Positions 1-8,519 of a stretch of DNA of 59,886 nucleotides are shown piece by piece. The notes under the pieces are model-generated. The model did no database searches. It saw only the letters and a program-made list of their open reading frames with translations, and was not told the DNA's origin. Source of the DNA: Actinacidiphila acididurans (GTDB lineage: Bacteria > Actinomycetota > Actinomycetes > Streptomycetales > Streptomycetaceae). Numbering within the stretch: position 1 is the first letter of the stretch; each line of letters opens with the position of its first letter. A program made the position numbers and the translations under genes. The DNA is taken from positions 1 through 59,886 of the forward strand of contig NZ_JADKYB010000036.1 in NCBI RefSeq assembly GCF_016918855.1. Reading direction: 5' to 3'.

Positions 1-169
1 GACCGATTCAACGCAACCCGATCGGGTGAGTCACGAACCACTACCAACCTGACGGCACGTCAGCCAGCTAGACTCCAAAAGGGCCCTGTGACCAGGGGAA
101 ATGGAGAAGTGCAGCTGGAGTACTAGGCCCTGTTCGGTGGCGGCCGGGCCGGCTGGGCCGGGTCGGACG

Positions 170-349
170 TCAATTGCCGAACGGGCCCATCGGGGGCATC
201 GGCGTCGGGGTGTGGTTGGACGGCAGCAGTGAGTCGCGGTCCGGCGCGACTCGGCGATGCGCTTCGGGGTCCTGGTACTTCGCCAACCTGCGGCGCTGCG
301 ACATCATGTCCAGCAGCCTGCTGCCCTTCCTGGAAAGCCAGGCCTTCAT
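170..349 (-). CDS. Small hypothetical protein, 59 aa
   Basis: This is a short open frame that I consider possibly real. It starts at ATG (349), has strongly G/C-biased third codon positions throughout, and ends at TGA. The product is basic at the front (MKAWLSRKGSRLLDMMSQRR) and Pro/Met-rich at the end (TPMPPMGPFGN). No domain is recognised and no membrane segment is visible. The upstream GGGGGG tract is only a weak ribosome-binding site, and no earlier start exists because a stop lies just upstream in frame. It is divergent from the DUF4253 gene. The rest of positions 1-169 and 350-504 shows nothing I can assign. Confidence 0.4.
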   Translation of the reverse strand: MKAWLSRKGSRLLDMMSQRRRLAKYQDPEAHRRVAPDRDSLLPSNHTPTPMPPMGPFGN

Positions 350-504
350 GGTCCCCCCCGATTCCCGTACAACTGCTCATCCTGTATTCGCAGTGTGCGC
401 CCGGGAAGACGGTGCCAACCGCGTTCTGAGCAGAACTTGAGTTTCGGCCGTCCTATGCCTCGGCGCGGGCTTGGTTGTCGTACCCCCGGGCTAGCTTGTG
501 GCTC

Positions 505-1314
505 ATGAACGACGAACTGTTGCGGTCCCTCGACGTTCCGTTGCCGCCGGGGCGGCTGATCAGGGCGGACGAGGGTGGTGGGGTGCCTGTGCTGTGGCTG
601 AGCGACGGGCCGGTGCCGGGCGAGGTGTGGGAGCGGTTGCACGCGGCGCATCCGGGGTCGGGGGTGTGGCCGCTGCTGCTCGATTCGGAGGTCGGCGGGG
701 ACGACGCATTCCGGCCGTGGGAGACGGGCGAGTTGTATCCCGGGTACGTGTCCTCCCCCGGGAAGCACGACCCGGGCGTGCTCCTGGCGGAATGGTGGAG
801 CCAGTACACGGCGCCCGATGAGGACGACGACGATCTCTCGGCGGAGGAACGCCTGGCCGTCACCGCTCCTTTCGGCACGGCCTGGCCGGGCCTTGCGCCC
901 CGCCGTGAGCCCGGGGCCGAACCCGGGAAAACTGCCGCCGAGTTCGCGCACGACTTCGCCGCACACCGGCCGCAGGTCCGGCTCGGACTCGTGGCCGCGG
1001 GCCGCGGCTCGGATGCCTTGGCCGCCATGGGCTGGTCCGGGCCGGCCAACTACGACAACGACACGGCCAAGTTCGCCGCGGTCGTCCGCGACTGGGAACA
1101 ACGCTTCGGCGCACGCGTCGTCGCCCTCGACTTCGGCACCCTTCACCTGAGCGTGGCCGCCCCGCCGACCACCAAGGAGGAGGCCCTCCACGTAGCCGCC
1201 GAACACTTCGCCTTCTGCCCGGACACCATCTGGCAGGGTGCCGACCCCAACACCCTGGAGGCCTACGCGGAAAGCATCATCGGCGACCACGGCTGGGGAT
1301 TCTGGTGGGACTGA
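505..1314 (+). CDS. DUF4253 domain-containing protein
   Basis: This is a predicted cytosolic protein of 269 aa from the ATG at 505. Its C-terminal half has the pattern of DUF4253 proteins: a long stretch ending in a region rich in aromatic and acidic residues, including the segment AEHFAFCPDTIWQG and a terminal GWGFWWD. The function of this family is unknown. The start is placed at 505, not at an in-frame TTG at 475, because DUF4253 proteins usually begin close to a Leu-rich MNDELLRSL-like sequence. No Shine-Dalgarno site precedes it. A TAGCTT hexamer sits 7 nt before the ATG, so the mRNA may be leaderless. It converges on the methyltransferase gene. Confidence 0.75.
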   Translation: MNDELLRSLDVPLPPGRLIRADEGGGVPVLWLSDGPVPGEVWERLHAAHPGSGVWPLLLDSEVGGDDAFRPWETGELYPGYVSSPGKHDPGVLLAEWWSQYTAPDEDDDDLSAEERLAVTAPFGTAWPGLAPRREPGAEPGKTAAEFAHDFAAHRPQVRLGLVAAGRGSDALAAMGWSGPANYDNDTAKFAAVVRDWEQRFGARVVALDFGTLHLSVAAPPTTKEEALHVAAEHFAFCPDTIWQGADPNTLEAYAESIIGDHGWGFWWD

Positions 1315-1325
1315 GGCGACCCGGT

Positions 1326-1341
1326 CGGTGACCGGTCACCG
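1326..1341. other. 16-bp perfect palindrome between convergent genes
   Basis: CGGTGACCGGTCACCG is its own reverse complement. It lies in the 54-bp gap between the DUF4253 and methyltransferase stop codons. The position fits a short bidirectional terminator, although a zero-loop palindrome is also the shape of a protein-binding site. Confidence 0.4.
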
Positions 1342-1368
1342 GCCGTGCCGACGTCGAAGACGTGCCCC

Positions 1369-2019
1369 TTACGGCGGGAAACCGTGGAGGACGTCGTAGC
1401 CGACGAAGGTGAAGATGCGTTCGGCCGGGGGCAAGGGGGGCGGGGAGCCGTGGAAGCGGTGGGCGGCGACGCCGTAGCCGGCGTCGGGGGCGGAGATGAA
1501 GAGGCGTTCGAAGGAGCGGGACTCGAACCAGGTGCAGATGGCGGGGAAGCGGTCGGGGGCGCTGCGGCCGCGGGTCCAGATGACGGTGCCGCCGCAGGCG
1601 CAGAGGGAGGTGCAGGTGTCGACGGTGCGCTCGATGTCCTCGTCGGTGATGTTGCCGAACAGGCCGCAGACCAGGACGAGGTCGGCGGGGGCCAGGTCGA
1701 GGTAGTGGTCGGTGAGGGAGGCGTCGCCAGTGACGATCTCGACGCCGTCCAGCCCGGCCGCTCGGGCCGCTGCCCGGGCGGCCTCGGTGTTGCGCGGGTC
1801 GAGTTCGACCAGGCGGGCCCGCACGTCGTCCCGGCGCGGGTGGCCGGCCAGCACCTCGAGCAGGTCGCGCCCCTGGCCCGCGCACAGGCTGAGCACGTTC
1901 AGCGGGCCGGGCGGGCTGTCGTCCAGGGCTATCCGGACCTGTTCCTGCACCGCCCGCAGTCGCCGGGCCAGCGACGAGCCGGGTACGTCGTAATGGTCGT
2001 GCCACTCGCTCCAGTCCAC
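1369..2019 (-). CDS. Class I SAM-dependent methyltransferase
   Basis: This is a 216-aa cytosolic protein with a Rossmann-type methyltransferase fold. The SAM-binding motif I is VLSLCAGQGRD (residues 42-52), followed by the acidic end of strand 2 (LVELD, 70-74), a GDAS motif (98-101) for the adenine-contacting loop, and PADLVLVCGLF (111-121) as motif IV. Its length is usual for a stand-alone small-molecule methyltransferase. The substrate cannot be told from sequence. It is transcribed away from the hydrolase gene's 3' end on the same strand with an 85-bp gap, so co-transcription is possible but not shown. Confidence 0.75.
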   Translation of the reverse strand: MDWSEWHDHYDVPGSSLARRLRAVQEQVRIALDDSPPGPLNVLSLCAGQGRDLLEVLAGHPRRDDVRARLVELDPRNTEAARAAARAAGLDGVEIVTGDASLTDHYLDLAPADLVLVCGLFGNITDEDIERTVDTCTSLCACGGTVIWTRGRSAPDRFPAICTWFESRSFERLFISAPDAGYGVAAHRFHGSPPPLPPAERIFTFVGYDVLHGFPP

Positions 2020-2104
2020 GGCGGCACCCTACGGCGACCGCGCCCGGCCGGCGACCGGGTTTCCGGGCCCGCCGCGCGCCCAGCCCTGTCAACAGACCTG
2101 CCCG

Positions 2105-3088
2105 TCAGCCCTGCTTCGACTCGACCCGGCCGACCGCATCGGGCCCGGACGTCAGCGCGTCCTGCGCCGCCTGCCACGCGGGGTCCCCGGGGTGGAACTC
2201 ACCGCGGAGGTACGCCCAGGTGAGCCGCTGGACCGCGGCGACCCGTTCGGGGCTCTCGTCCGTGGTCTCGGCGACGTCGTATCCGGAGACCCCGCCGAGG
2301 CCGTGCTCCGCGCCGAAGAGGGTGAGCAGGGACTTGCGGCCAGGGGCGAGGACGTACGGATCGGTGTGCCATCGCGGGCCCAGGACCGTCAGGTGGGTGG
2401 AGGCGTCCTTGTCGCCGGCGACCACGAGCGCGGGCGTCGTCATCCGGGAGAAGTCCATGGTCCGGAAGAAGGTGTAGTGCTCGGCCGCGTACGCGCTGAG
2501 GGCGTCCCCGCCCCTGCCGGGCGCGGCGAGCAGCACGCCCGCGGTGATCCGGGGCTCGGTCAGGTTCGCTTCCGTGCCGTCGAGCGGATCGGTGAGCCGG
2601 GCGCCCAGCAGCATGCTCGCGGTGTGCCCGCCCATCGAGTGCCCGGCCACGGCGACCCGGCTCCGGTCCACCCGCCCCCGCAACTGCGGGACCGCGGCCT
2701 CGATCGCGTCGAACCGGTCGAGGATGCGGGACATGTCCTCGGCTCGCGACCGCCAGTACAGCGGCGCCTCGGGATGGCCGGGGTCCAGGCGCAGGGTGCT
2801 CGAACTCAGGTGGGTGGGCTGGACGACGACGAAGCCGTGCGCGGCCCAGTAGGTGGCGAGCGGGGCGTAGCCGTTCAGCGAGGACAGGTTGTTCGAGCGC
2901 CCGTGGCCGTGCGACAGGAGCACGACCGGCAACTCGCTCCCGGTCAGCGGCGCGGAGACCCGTACGTGCAGGTCCACCGGGCGGCCGGGCACCGGCAGCA
3001 CCACCGGAGCGACCGACAGCACCGGGGCGGGGTCCACGGAGCCGGCGGGTGAGGTCGCGGTGCCGGCCGCGTACGTCGATTCGCTCAT
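2105..3088 (-). CDS. Alpha/beta hydrolase of the chlorophyllase/PAF-acetylhydrolase type
   Basis: This is a 327-aa serine hydrolase. The oxyanion-hole segment LLSHGHG is at residues 57-63, the nucleophile elbow GHSMGG has Ser151, the likely acid is Asp226 or Asp228 in VVAGDKD, and the catalytic His262 lies in GAEHGLGG. There is no clear signal peptide. This set of motifs is typical of dienelactone-hydrolase-like and platelet-activating-factor-acetylhydrolase-like esterases; the substrate is unknown. The ATG at 3088 has an AGGGAA site about 10 nt upstream. A strong promoter overlapped by two near-identical operators lies about 110 bp upstream, so the gene is probably under tight repressor control. 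Confidence 0.8.
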   Translation of the reverse strand: MSESTYAAGTATSPAGSVDPAPVLSVAPVVLPVPGRPVDLHVRVSAPLTGSELPVVLLSHGHGRSNNLSSLNGYAPLATYWAAHGFVVVQPTHLSSSTLRLDPGHPEAPLYWRSRAEDMSRILDRFDAIEAAVPQLRGRVDRSRVAVAGHSMGGHTASMLLGARLTDPLDGTEANLTEPRITAGVLLAAPGRGGDALSAYAAEHYTFFRTMDFSRMTTPALVVAGDKDASTHLTVLGPRWHTDPYVLAPGRKSLLTLFGAEHGLGGVSGYDVAETTDESPERVAAVQRLTWAYLRGEFHPGDPAWQAAQDALTSGPDAVGRVESKQG

Positions 3089-3180
3089 GATGCGGGTTTC
3101 CCTTCACTGGCCCGCGCCGCACGGTCCCGTGCGACCCGCGGCGGACGATGCGGGCAGTCCCGCTTCGGCACGACCGAAAG

Positions 3181-3231
3181 CGGAACACCGTTCCGACACC
3201 AAACATACGGAGCGACGTTCCGCTTTGTCAA
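3181..3231 (-). promoter_or_regulatory. Promoter with two matching operator palindromes for the hydrolase gene
   Basis: On the minus strand TTGACA (3226-3231) and TATGTT (3202-3207) form -35 and -10 boxes with an 18-nt spacer. Two 15-bp inverted repeats of the same design, CGGAACACCGTTCCG (3181-3195) and CGGAGCGACGTTCCG (3208-3222), lie 27 bp apart centre to centre. One fills the spacer and the other sits just after the -10. Larger flanking arms (AAAGCGGAAC and GTTCCGCTTT) make the whole region a nested inverted repeat. This is what a dimeric TetR- or MarR-type repressor site looks like. The repressor itself is not evident in the adjacent genes. Confidence 0.7.
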
Positions 3232-3245
3232 CGGCCGTAAACCCT

Positions 3246-4229
3246 TCACCCGAGCAGCACCAGCGCCTCCGCCAGGTTGTGCTCGACGATCCCCCGCATG
3301 AAGTCCCGGTCCGGAAAGTCCCCGTCGAGCAGCCGCAGCGGGCCGGCGACCAGGGACAACCGCATGGCCGGCTCGTAGAGCGCGAGCCGGCCGGGGTCCA
3401 GGCCGGCCCGGGACAGGGCCGGGTACCGGTGCGCGAAGCGCAGCCGCAGGAAGACGTGCTCCCATTCGAGGTCGAAGTACATCAGGCCCTCGATGTCGAT
3501 GAGGACGGCCCGCCCGTCCGCGTCCACCAGGACGTGGTCCGGCCCGAGTTCGCCGTGGATCAGCCGGTGGTCGGTACGCGGCGCCACCAGGTCCGCGCGT
3601 TCCAGCAGCCGCTCGCGCATCCTGTCGTACGCGTCCCCGATCCGCGTCTCCCGCCGCGCCGCCTCGGCGAGGTCGTCCAGCGCCCGGTCCAGCACGATCT
3701 GCTCGCACGAGGTGCCGCGGGCGGTTCCGCCCGCGGCCAGCAGATCCACCCGGCCGTAGCGGGACGAGCGGTCCTCCCCCATCACGCCCAGCGTCCGGGC
3801 CAGGTCCGCGAGCGCGGCCGCGGCGCGATCGGGCTGGGTCGCGAAGAGCGACTCCAGCGTGCCGCCGGGTACGTCCTCGACGACGGCGGTGTCGGTCCGC
3901 CCGTCGGGCCCCCGGCCGGATGCCACGCCCAGCACGCGCGGCACCCGTACCCCGAGGTCCGCCAGGTGCCGCTGCGCCGCCAAGAACGGCGCGAGCCCCG
4001 AGGCCGGCGCGAACGGATCCCCGGCATCGCCCGCTTCGGCCCCCGGCCAGTAGTTCTCCTCCCCCGCCCACCGGTACACGACCGCCCCGGCGACCTCGCC
4101 GCCGTCCACCCGGACCCGGTACACCCCCTTCTTGCTGCCGCCCCGTAACCGCTCCACCTCTTCGACCCGGCCCCCCACCGCGTCCCGCACCACCACGGAC
4201 AGGTCCTCGACCTCGGCAAATCTGCGCAT
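3246..4229 (-). CDS. Aminoglycoside phosphotransferase (APH)-fold protein
   Basis: This is a 327-aa protein with the APH/choline-kinase fold. The N-lobe runs to about residue 110. The catalytic loop reads HGELGPDHVLVD (225-236) and the metal-binding loop LIDIEGL has Asp245. Compared with the common HGDLHPGN form, the catalytic Asp is Glu (227) and the Asn is His (232). Activity therefore may be altered, or this may be a separate subfamily with the sequence HGELGPDH as its own signature. The substrate is unknown; there is no reason to infer drug resistance. The start at ATG 4229 (MRRFAEVEDL) gives the usual length; a longer open frame upstream is low-complexity and is not believed. Confidence 0.7.
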   Translation of the reverse strand: MRRFAEVEDLSVVVRDAVGGRVEEVERLRGGSKKGVYRVRVDGGEVAGAVVYRWAGEENYWPGAEAGDAGDPFAPASGLAPFLAAQRHLADLGVRVPRVLGVASGRGPDGRTDTAVVEDVPGGTLESLFATQPDRAAAALADLARTLGVMGEDRSSRYGRVDLLAAGGTARGTSCEQIVLDRALDDLAEAARRETRIGDAYDRMRERLLERADLVAPRTDHRLIHGELGPDHVLVDADGRAVLIDIEGLMYFDLEWEHVFLRLRFAHRYPALSRAGLDPGRLALYEPAMRLSLVAGPLRLLDGDFPDRDFMRGIVEHNLAEALVLLG

Positions 4230-4357
4230 CGGGTCAGCGTAGGAGATCGAGGACCTCGACGTGGTCGTCACAGGCCTCGCCGTACTGCTGGGTGGCGACA
4301 AGGAACATGGACAGTCTCGCGCGCGCCGACGCATCACGGCGGCGTCAACCAATTCCG

Positions 4358-4822
4358 TCAACCCGCGGCAGCCACGATCACCGTGACCTCGTAGCGGCGC
4401 TGCGCCGGCGAGCACAGCCTTGCCTCGCCGCAAGTGGTGCGGTGCGCGGTGATGTGCGCGGTGCCGGGGCGGGTGGCGGTGAAGCGGGCCTGGGACGTAC
4501 CGCAGCCGCCGCCGGGTACGCACCTGCCGCCGGGAGTGGCGCCGCCCGGGCCGTCGGGGGCGAGCACGGCGGGGTCGGAGCCGGCCGGGGCGGACCAGTA
4601 CGTGCTGTGCAGCCGTACGAGCAGGGACGTGCCGACGCGCAGTCGTACGGTCGTACCGGCCGCGTGCTCGTCGAGGACCACGGCACGCGGGGGTGGCGAC
4701 GACGCGGGCCCGGCGCCCGCAGACCCGGACCCCGACCCGGACCCGGTGGCGGAGCAGGCCACGGCCAGGCAGCAGACCGCAGCGAGCGAGGCCAGCGGGG
4801 CGAGGGCGGCGCGGCGGATCAT
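4358..4822 (-). CDS. Putative lipoprotein
   Basis: This is a 154-aa exported protein. The N-terminus MIRRAALAPLASLAAVCCLA is followed by the lipobox A-V-A-C with the lipidated Cys at residue 23, then a Gly/Ser-rich linker. The mature part has a beta-rich look (TTVRLRVGTSLLVRLHSTYW) and four further Cys that could form disulfides. It vaguely resembles small chagasin-like (inhibitor I42) beta domains, but the diagnostic motifs are not clear, so I leave the function open. The ATG at 4822 is preceded by AGGAG and is preferred to an upstream in-frame ATG at 4855. Confidence 0.65.
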   Translation of the reverse strand: MIRRAALAPLASLAAVCCLAVACSATGSGSGSGSAGAGPASSPPPRAVVLDEHAAGTTVRLRVGTSLLVRLHSTYWSAPAGSDPAVLAPDGPGGATPGGRCVPGGGCGTSQARFTATRPGTAHITAHRTTCGEARLCSPAQRRYEVTVIVAAAG

Positions 4823-4953
4823 GATGCTCCTGCGGATCGGCGGCGGAACGTACATCGCGGGGGCGGACCGGACGGCCCGCCCCCGCGACGGGAACGCAGT
4901 AGAACACGGTGGAGCTCAGGCGACCTCGAGACGACTCGGGGTCACGGGCGAGG

Positions 4954-6858
4954 TCAGCTCACGTTGACGGCGGTGTCGTCGACGACGAAGGACGTCTGGA
5001 GGCTGGAGTCCTCGGCGCCGGTGAACTTCAGGGTGACGGTCTGGCCGGCGAAGGACGCCAGGTTCAGCGACTTCTGGGCGTACCCGGTGTTCTTGTTCAG
5101 GTTGGAGTACGTGGCCAGGGTGGTCGAGCCCGCGGTCACGGTCAGCTTGTCGTACGCCGTGGTCGTGGTGGTCTCGGCCGTGTCGATGTGCAGGTAGAAG
5201 GTGAAGTTGGCCGTGGTGCAGCCGGCCGGGATCGTCACCGTCTGGGACAGCGTGTCGGTGTGGGTGGTGCCGTAGCCGTTCAGCCACGCCTTCCAGGAGC
5301 CGGAGTGCGCGGGCTCACCGGTGCTGTTGTCGATCACGCCGGAGGACGCGGTCCACGGCGAGGCGCTGCCGGTCTCGAAGCCGGGGTTGCCCAGCAGCTG
5401 AGCCGGGGTGCAGCCACCGCCGCCCGTGCCCGAGATCGTCCAGGTGAAGGACGCCGAACCCGTGGCGCCCGTCGTGTCCTTGGCCGTGGCGGTGACGCTG
5501 AAGGTGCCCGCGGCGGACGGGGTGCCGGAGATCAGGCCGGTGGAGGAGTTGATGGACAGGCCGGTGGGCAGACCGCTGGCGGAGTAGGTCAGGGTCTGGC
5601 CGGAGGCGGAGTCCGAGGCCGAGATCTGCAGCGAGGTCGCGGTGCCGACCGTACCCGTCTTGCTGCCCGGGTTCGTCACGGTCACCGTGTTGCCGGTGCC
5701 GCCGCCGCCCACGATCGGGTGCGAGATCGCGCACGCGTTGGTGTCGTTGGACCAGCTCGCCTGCTCGGTGAAGGTGCCGGTGCCCATCGAGACGTTGGCG
5801 GCGCCGCCGGCCTGGCCGGCCGAGATCCAGGCGCACTCGTCCGAGTTCTCCTGGCCGCTGTAGGAGCTGGAGGTGTGGTTGGTCCAGCCGCCGGCCGGGT
5901 TCTGGTCCGACATCTCCTCGTGCCACTCGTGGCCGAGGGTCATGGTCCAGCCGTCAAGGGTTCCCGGGGAGTTGACGAAGCCGACGCCGCAGCCCGCGCC
6001 CGAGTCCATGTTGTACGGCTGGTTGCTGAACGCGATGTCGCCGACGCTCGAGGAGACGGCGCCGCCGGTCAGCGTGGAGTCACCGTTCCAGTCGTGCCAG
6101 GCGCAGTACTGGTTCTGGTAGCTGTCCGGGTTGGTGCCGTGCGGCGAGAGGATCACGTAGTACGCGTACCGGTTGGAGGCCGCGGTGGTGTTCCCGAAGT
6201 GGCTGGCTGCCTTCACCGCCTCGGTGCCGAGCTGGTGGCCGGAGGCCGCGCTGGGCGAGGCGGCCGAGTTGTCGTACCACACGCCGGACAGCACGCCGCC
6301 GCTCTGGTACGGGACGAAGTTCGCGTTGCTGGGGCAACTCGTCGCGCCGGAGGCCACGTTGGGGCCGTCGCACCACTGGGTGAGGTCGGCCGACCAGAGC
6401 TCGTTGCCGGTGCCGATGCCCTTGAACATCTCCTGCGCCACGGGGGCGGCGTTGTCCGGGTCACCGGAGAAGGTCAGGTCCCCACTGCTGTTGGTGCCCT
6501 GGGTGCCCCACTGGGTGCCGTAGAAGACCAGGTACACCTTGGAGTGACCGCTCTGCACCCCGATGCCGTCGACGCCGCCGCCGTACGACAGCGTCTCCGG
6601 GCCGGTCGCGGCCGGCTGCGCGGCCTGCCAGCTCTTCATCTTCGCGTTCTGCTGGACGGTGGGCACCGCGCCGTGCCGGTACGGGTGGTTGTACGCGGGG
6701 CTGTACGGGTTGGCGACCGCGTGAGTGCTGCTCTGCGGAGCGGCCGGCGCGGCCGACGCCAGGGGTGCGGCGGCGAGCATGGCGCCGGTGGCAAGGGAGG
6801 CCGCGGCGAGGCCGGTAAAGGCTACGCGCGTAGCTCTGCCGAGACGGGTTTTGCCCAT
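4954..6858 (-). CDS. Secreted protein with HEWHE motif, Ig-like domain and C-terminal carbohydrate-binding-like module
   Basis: This is a 634-aa secreted protein. The signal peptide runs from MGKTRLGRATRVAF to about residue 36 (ASA). The N-terminal catalytic-looking region of about 350 residues contains HEWHEE at roughly 310-315, followed by D and Trp/Gly-rich segments. This resembles the zinc-binding HExxH-type helix seen in the exordium/PHI-1-like and related extracellular proteins. A putative Ig domain of the He_PIG type follows (about 390-473, with the hallmark GLSINSSTGLISGTPSAAG). A C-terminal beta-sandwich (about 485-634, NPGFETGS...) resembles modules that follow secreted peptidases. 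Peptidase activity is inferred, not shown. The start at 6858 is chosen because the signal peptide begins there. Confidence 0.65.
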   Translation of the reverse strand: MGKTRLGRATRVAFTGLAAASLATGAMLAAAPLASAAPAAPQSSTHAVANPYSPAYNHPYRHGAVPTVQQNAKMKSWQAAQPAATGPETLSYGGGVDGIGVQSGHSKVYLVFYGTQWGTQGTNSSGDLTFSGDPDNAAPVAQEMFKGIGTGNELWSADLTQWCDGPNVASGATSCPSNANFVPYQSGGVLSGVWYDNSAASPSAASGHQLGTEAVKAASHFGNTTAASNRYAYYVILSPHGTNPDSYQNQYCAWHDWNGDSTLTGGAVSSSVGDIAFSNQPYNMDSGAGCGVGFVNSPGTLDGWTMTLGHEWHEEMSDQNPAGGWTNHTSSSYSGQENSDECAWISAGQAGGAANVSMGTGTFTEQASWSNDTNACAISHPIVGGGGTGNTVTVTNPGSKTGTVGTATSLQISASDSASGQTLTYSASGLPTGLSINSSTGLISGTPSAAGTFSVTATAKDTTGATGSASFTWTISGTGGGGCTPAQLLGNPGFETGSASPWTASSGVIDNSTGEPAHSGSWKAWLNGYGTTHTDTLSQTVTIPAGCTTANFTFYLHIDTAETTTTTAYDKLTVTAGSTTLATYSNLNKNTGYAQKSLNLASFAGQTVTLKFTGAEDSSLQTSFVVDDTAVNVS

Positions 6859-7198
6859 ATTCAGGACGGACCTTTCTGGGGTTGCCCCCGGCACCCACGG
6901 ACGGGCCGGGCGCCGGCTGCACGGGACAGGACGGAACGCACCACCGGGCCGCGGCCCGGCGCATTTCACCGACCCCCCGGAACGGTCACCCGGGCAGCAC
7001 GCGGCGCCGACGGTCACGCAGAGCCCGCCCGGAGGTGGGGCACTGACGGGATGTCACCCGTGAAGCGGCGGTGCGACGTGCAGTACCCATGACGAAGGCC
7101 GCGTGGTGGGACGCGACCGCCCGCGAGTGCCCTTCCGACGGTCCGGCAGGTGAGGCGTGACGTACTGCCGAACAGAGAAACAGCTTGACGTGATCCGG
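6859..7198. other. 340-bp intergenic region
   Basis: No gene is seen here. It should carry the promoter of the secreted HEWHE protein to its left and the end of the TIR operon to its right. The only structure noted is a perfect 16-bp palindrome, CCGGGCCGCGGCCCGG, at 6944-6959. Confidence 0.5.
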
Positions 7199-8470
7199 TC
7201 AATCGCCGCCCAGTCGCCTTTCCACAGCCTTTGCACAGCTTGACCATTGGCTGAGCAATCTCTTGACCAGCGGAACATCTTCCATTGACCGCCCATCTAC
7301 CGAACCGCTCGAACCGGGCTTCAACGGCTGCCGGCACCCCCCGGCGGGATCCTCGACGTCCGGCCATTCCGGCCCGTCCCCGGTGTCCGGCGCCGCACCC
7401 TCGTCGTCCTCCTTCGGCGCCGTGACCTCGAAGCGCCTCAGCAACTCGTCGGCCGTATCCCGCATGTCGTTCGCCGCCACGGCTTCAGCCACCCGGCGGG
7501 TCAGCAGCGGGATCCGCGCGTCGTCCCGGTCGGGGAACATGGCCCGCAGGAAATCGCCGTAATGGTCGGCAGCCGACTTCTCCGGTCCCTCCTCCGCGGG
7601 CTCCGCCGCATCCTCGTCCGGCTCCGGCGCCACGGAGGGCGCGGCCTGCCAGGCGCCCGCCCACCGGTTCACGCCGAGCGGCGGTTGGTCGACGAAATGC
7701 CGGAACTGCTCGGGGACATCGGCGTTGTTGGCCGCCGACGAGAGCTGAGCGAGCAGACCGATGTCGCCCACGGTCTTCTCGACGTGGTCCTCGTTCCTCG
7801 CCAGCCACCAGACCACGGCGCTGCCCGGGTCCTTCAGCACGTCCTGGCCCAAATATTCACGCCTGCTCTGCTCGTAGGTGCGTTCGTGCTCCCAGACCGC
7901 CTTGTCCTTCCGAACGGTGGCGAGCTTGTCCAGGCGCTGCTGATCCGCCTCGGCAAGGGCCAGGACCACGGCCTCGGCCATCACCTGAAGGCTGCCGGTG
8001 TCGTCCGGCTGCAGCCTGCCCAGGGCACCGTTGAGTTCGTGCTGCACCAGGGAAGCCCTGGTGGGTTCACGCTGCTCGGTGATCCGCCGGGCGCGATCGA
8101 GGACTGCCTCGACGGCCATCCCCGCAGCGTTGACGATCGGCTCGCTGTCCAGCGCGCCGGTGGGAGACCACCGTACGGTCGCGCTGAACCGGAAATCGTA
8201 GTCAGGCCAACTGCTGGGCAGCACCACATGTGTGACGCGCTGCTCGAGGCGTTCCACCGGCGCCATCGGCAGGCTGGCCGCCAGGTCCGGCGGCATCGCA
8301 CCGGGCCGACGCCCCGCCATGACGGCAGCCGTGGCGGGCACGACGGGCAGCAGCACGGCCGACAGCAGCCAGACCCAGACGCCCAGATGCGCGAACAGGA
8401 CAACGACGGCAATCAGCAGCTCACAGATGACGGTCAGGAAAACTGCCACCGTCCCACGGCCGGAACTCAT
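7199..8470 (-). CDS. Membrane-anchored protein, last gene of the TIR/NTPase operon
   Basis: This is a 423-aa protein of unknown family. Two hydrophobic segments at the N-terminus (about residues 8-28 and 31-50) form a membrane hairpin. The remainder is predicted to be cytosolic, helical and rich in charged residues, with a Glu/Asp/Ala-rich linker near the middle and a second helical region at the C-terminus. ATG 8470 is preceded by GGGAGAGAAGTG. It begins 50 bp after the NTPase stop on the same strand and is most simply the last cistron of the operon. A membrane partner for a TIR/NTPase pair would fit a role as sensor or effector; that is inference from context only. Confidence 0.65.
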   Translation of the reverse strand: MSSGRGTVAVFLTVICELLIAVVVLFAHLGVWVWLLSAVLLPVVPATAAVMAGRRPGAMPPDLAASLPMAPVERLEQRVTHVVLPSSWPDYDFRFSATVRWSPTGALDSEPIVNAAGMAVEAVLDRARRITEQREPTRASLVQHELNGALGRLQPDDTGSLQVMAEAVVLALAEADQQRLDKLATVRKDKAVWEHERTYEQSRREYLGQDVLKDPGSAVVWWLARNEDHVEKTVGDIGLLAQLSSAANNADVPEQFRHFVDQPPLGVNRWAGAWQAAPSVAPEPDEDAAEPAEEGPEKSAADHYGDFLRAMFPDRDDARIPLLTRRVAEAVAANDMRDTADELLRRFEVTAPKEDDEGAAPDTGDGPEWPDVEDPAGGCRQPLKPGSSGSVDGRSMEDVPLVKRLLSQWSSCAKAVERRLGGD

Positions 8471-8519
8471 CACTTCTCTCCCCGGTCCACTGTTCCGCCC
8501 GGTCGTTTCACGGGCGGAC

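Noticed and set aside
3246..4229. Aminoglycoside resistance gene
   Set aside because: Only the fold is shared; the catalytic loop differs and no resistance-specific subfamily motif is visible.
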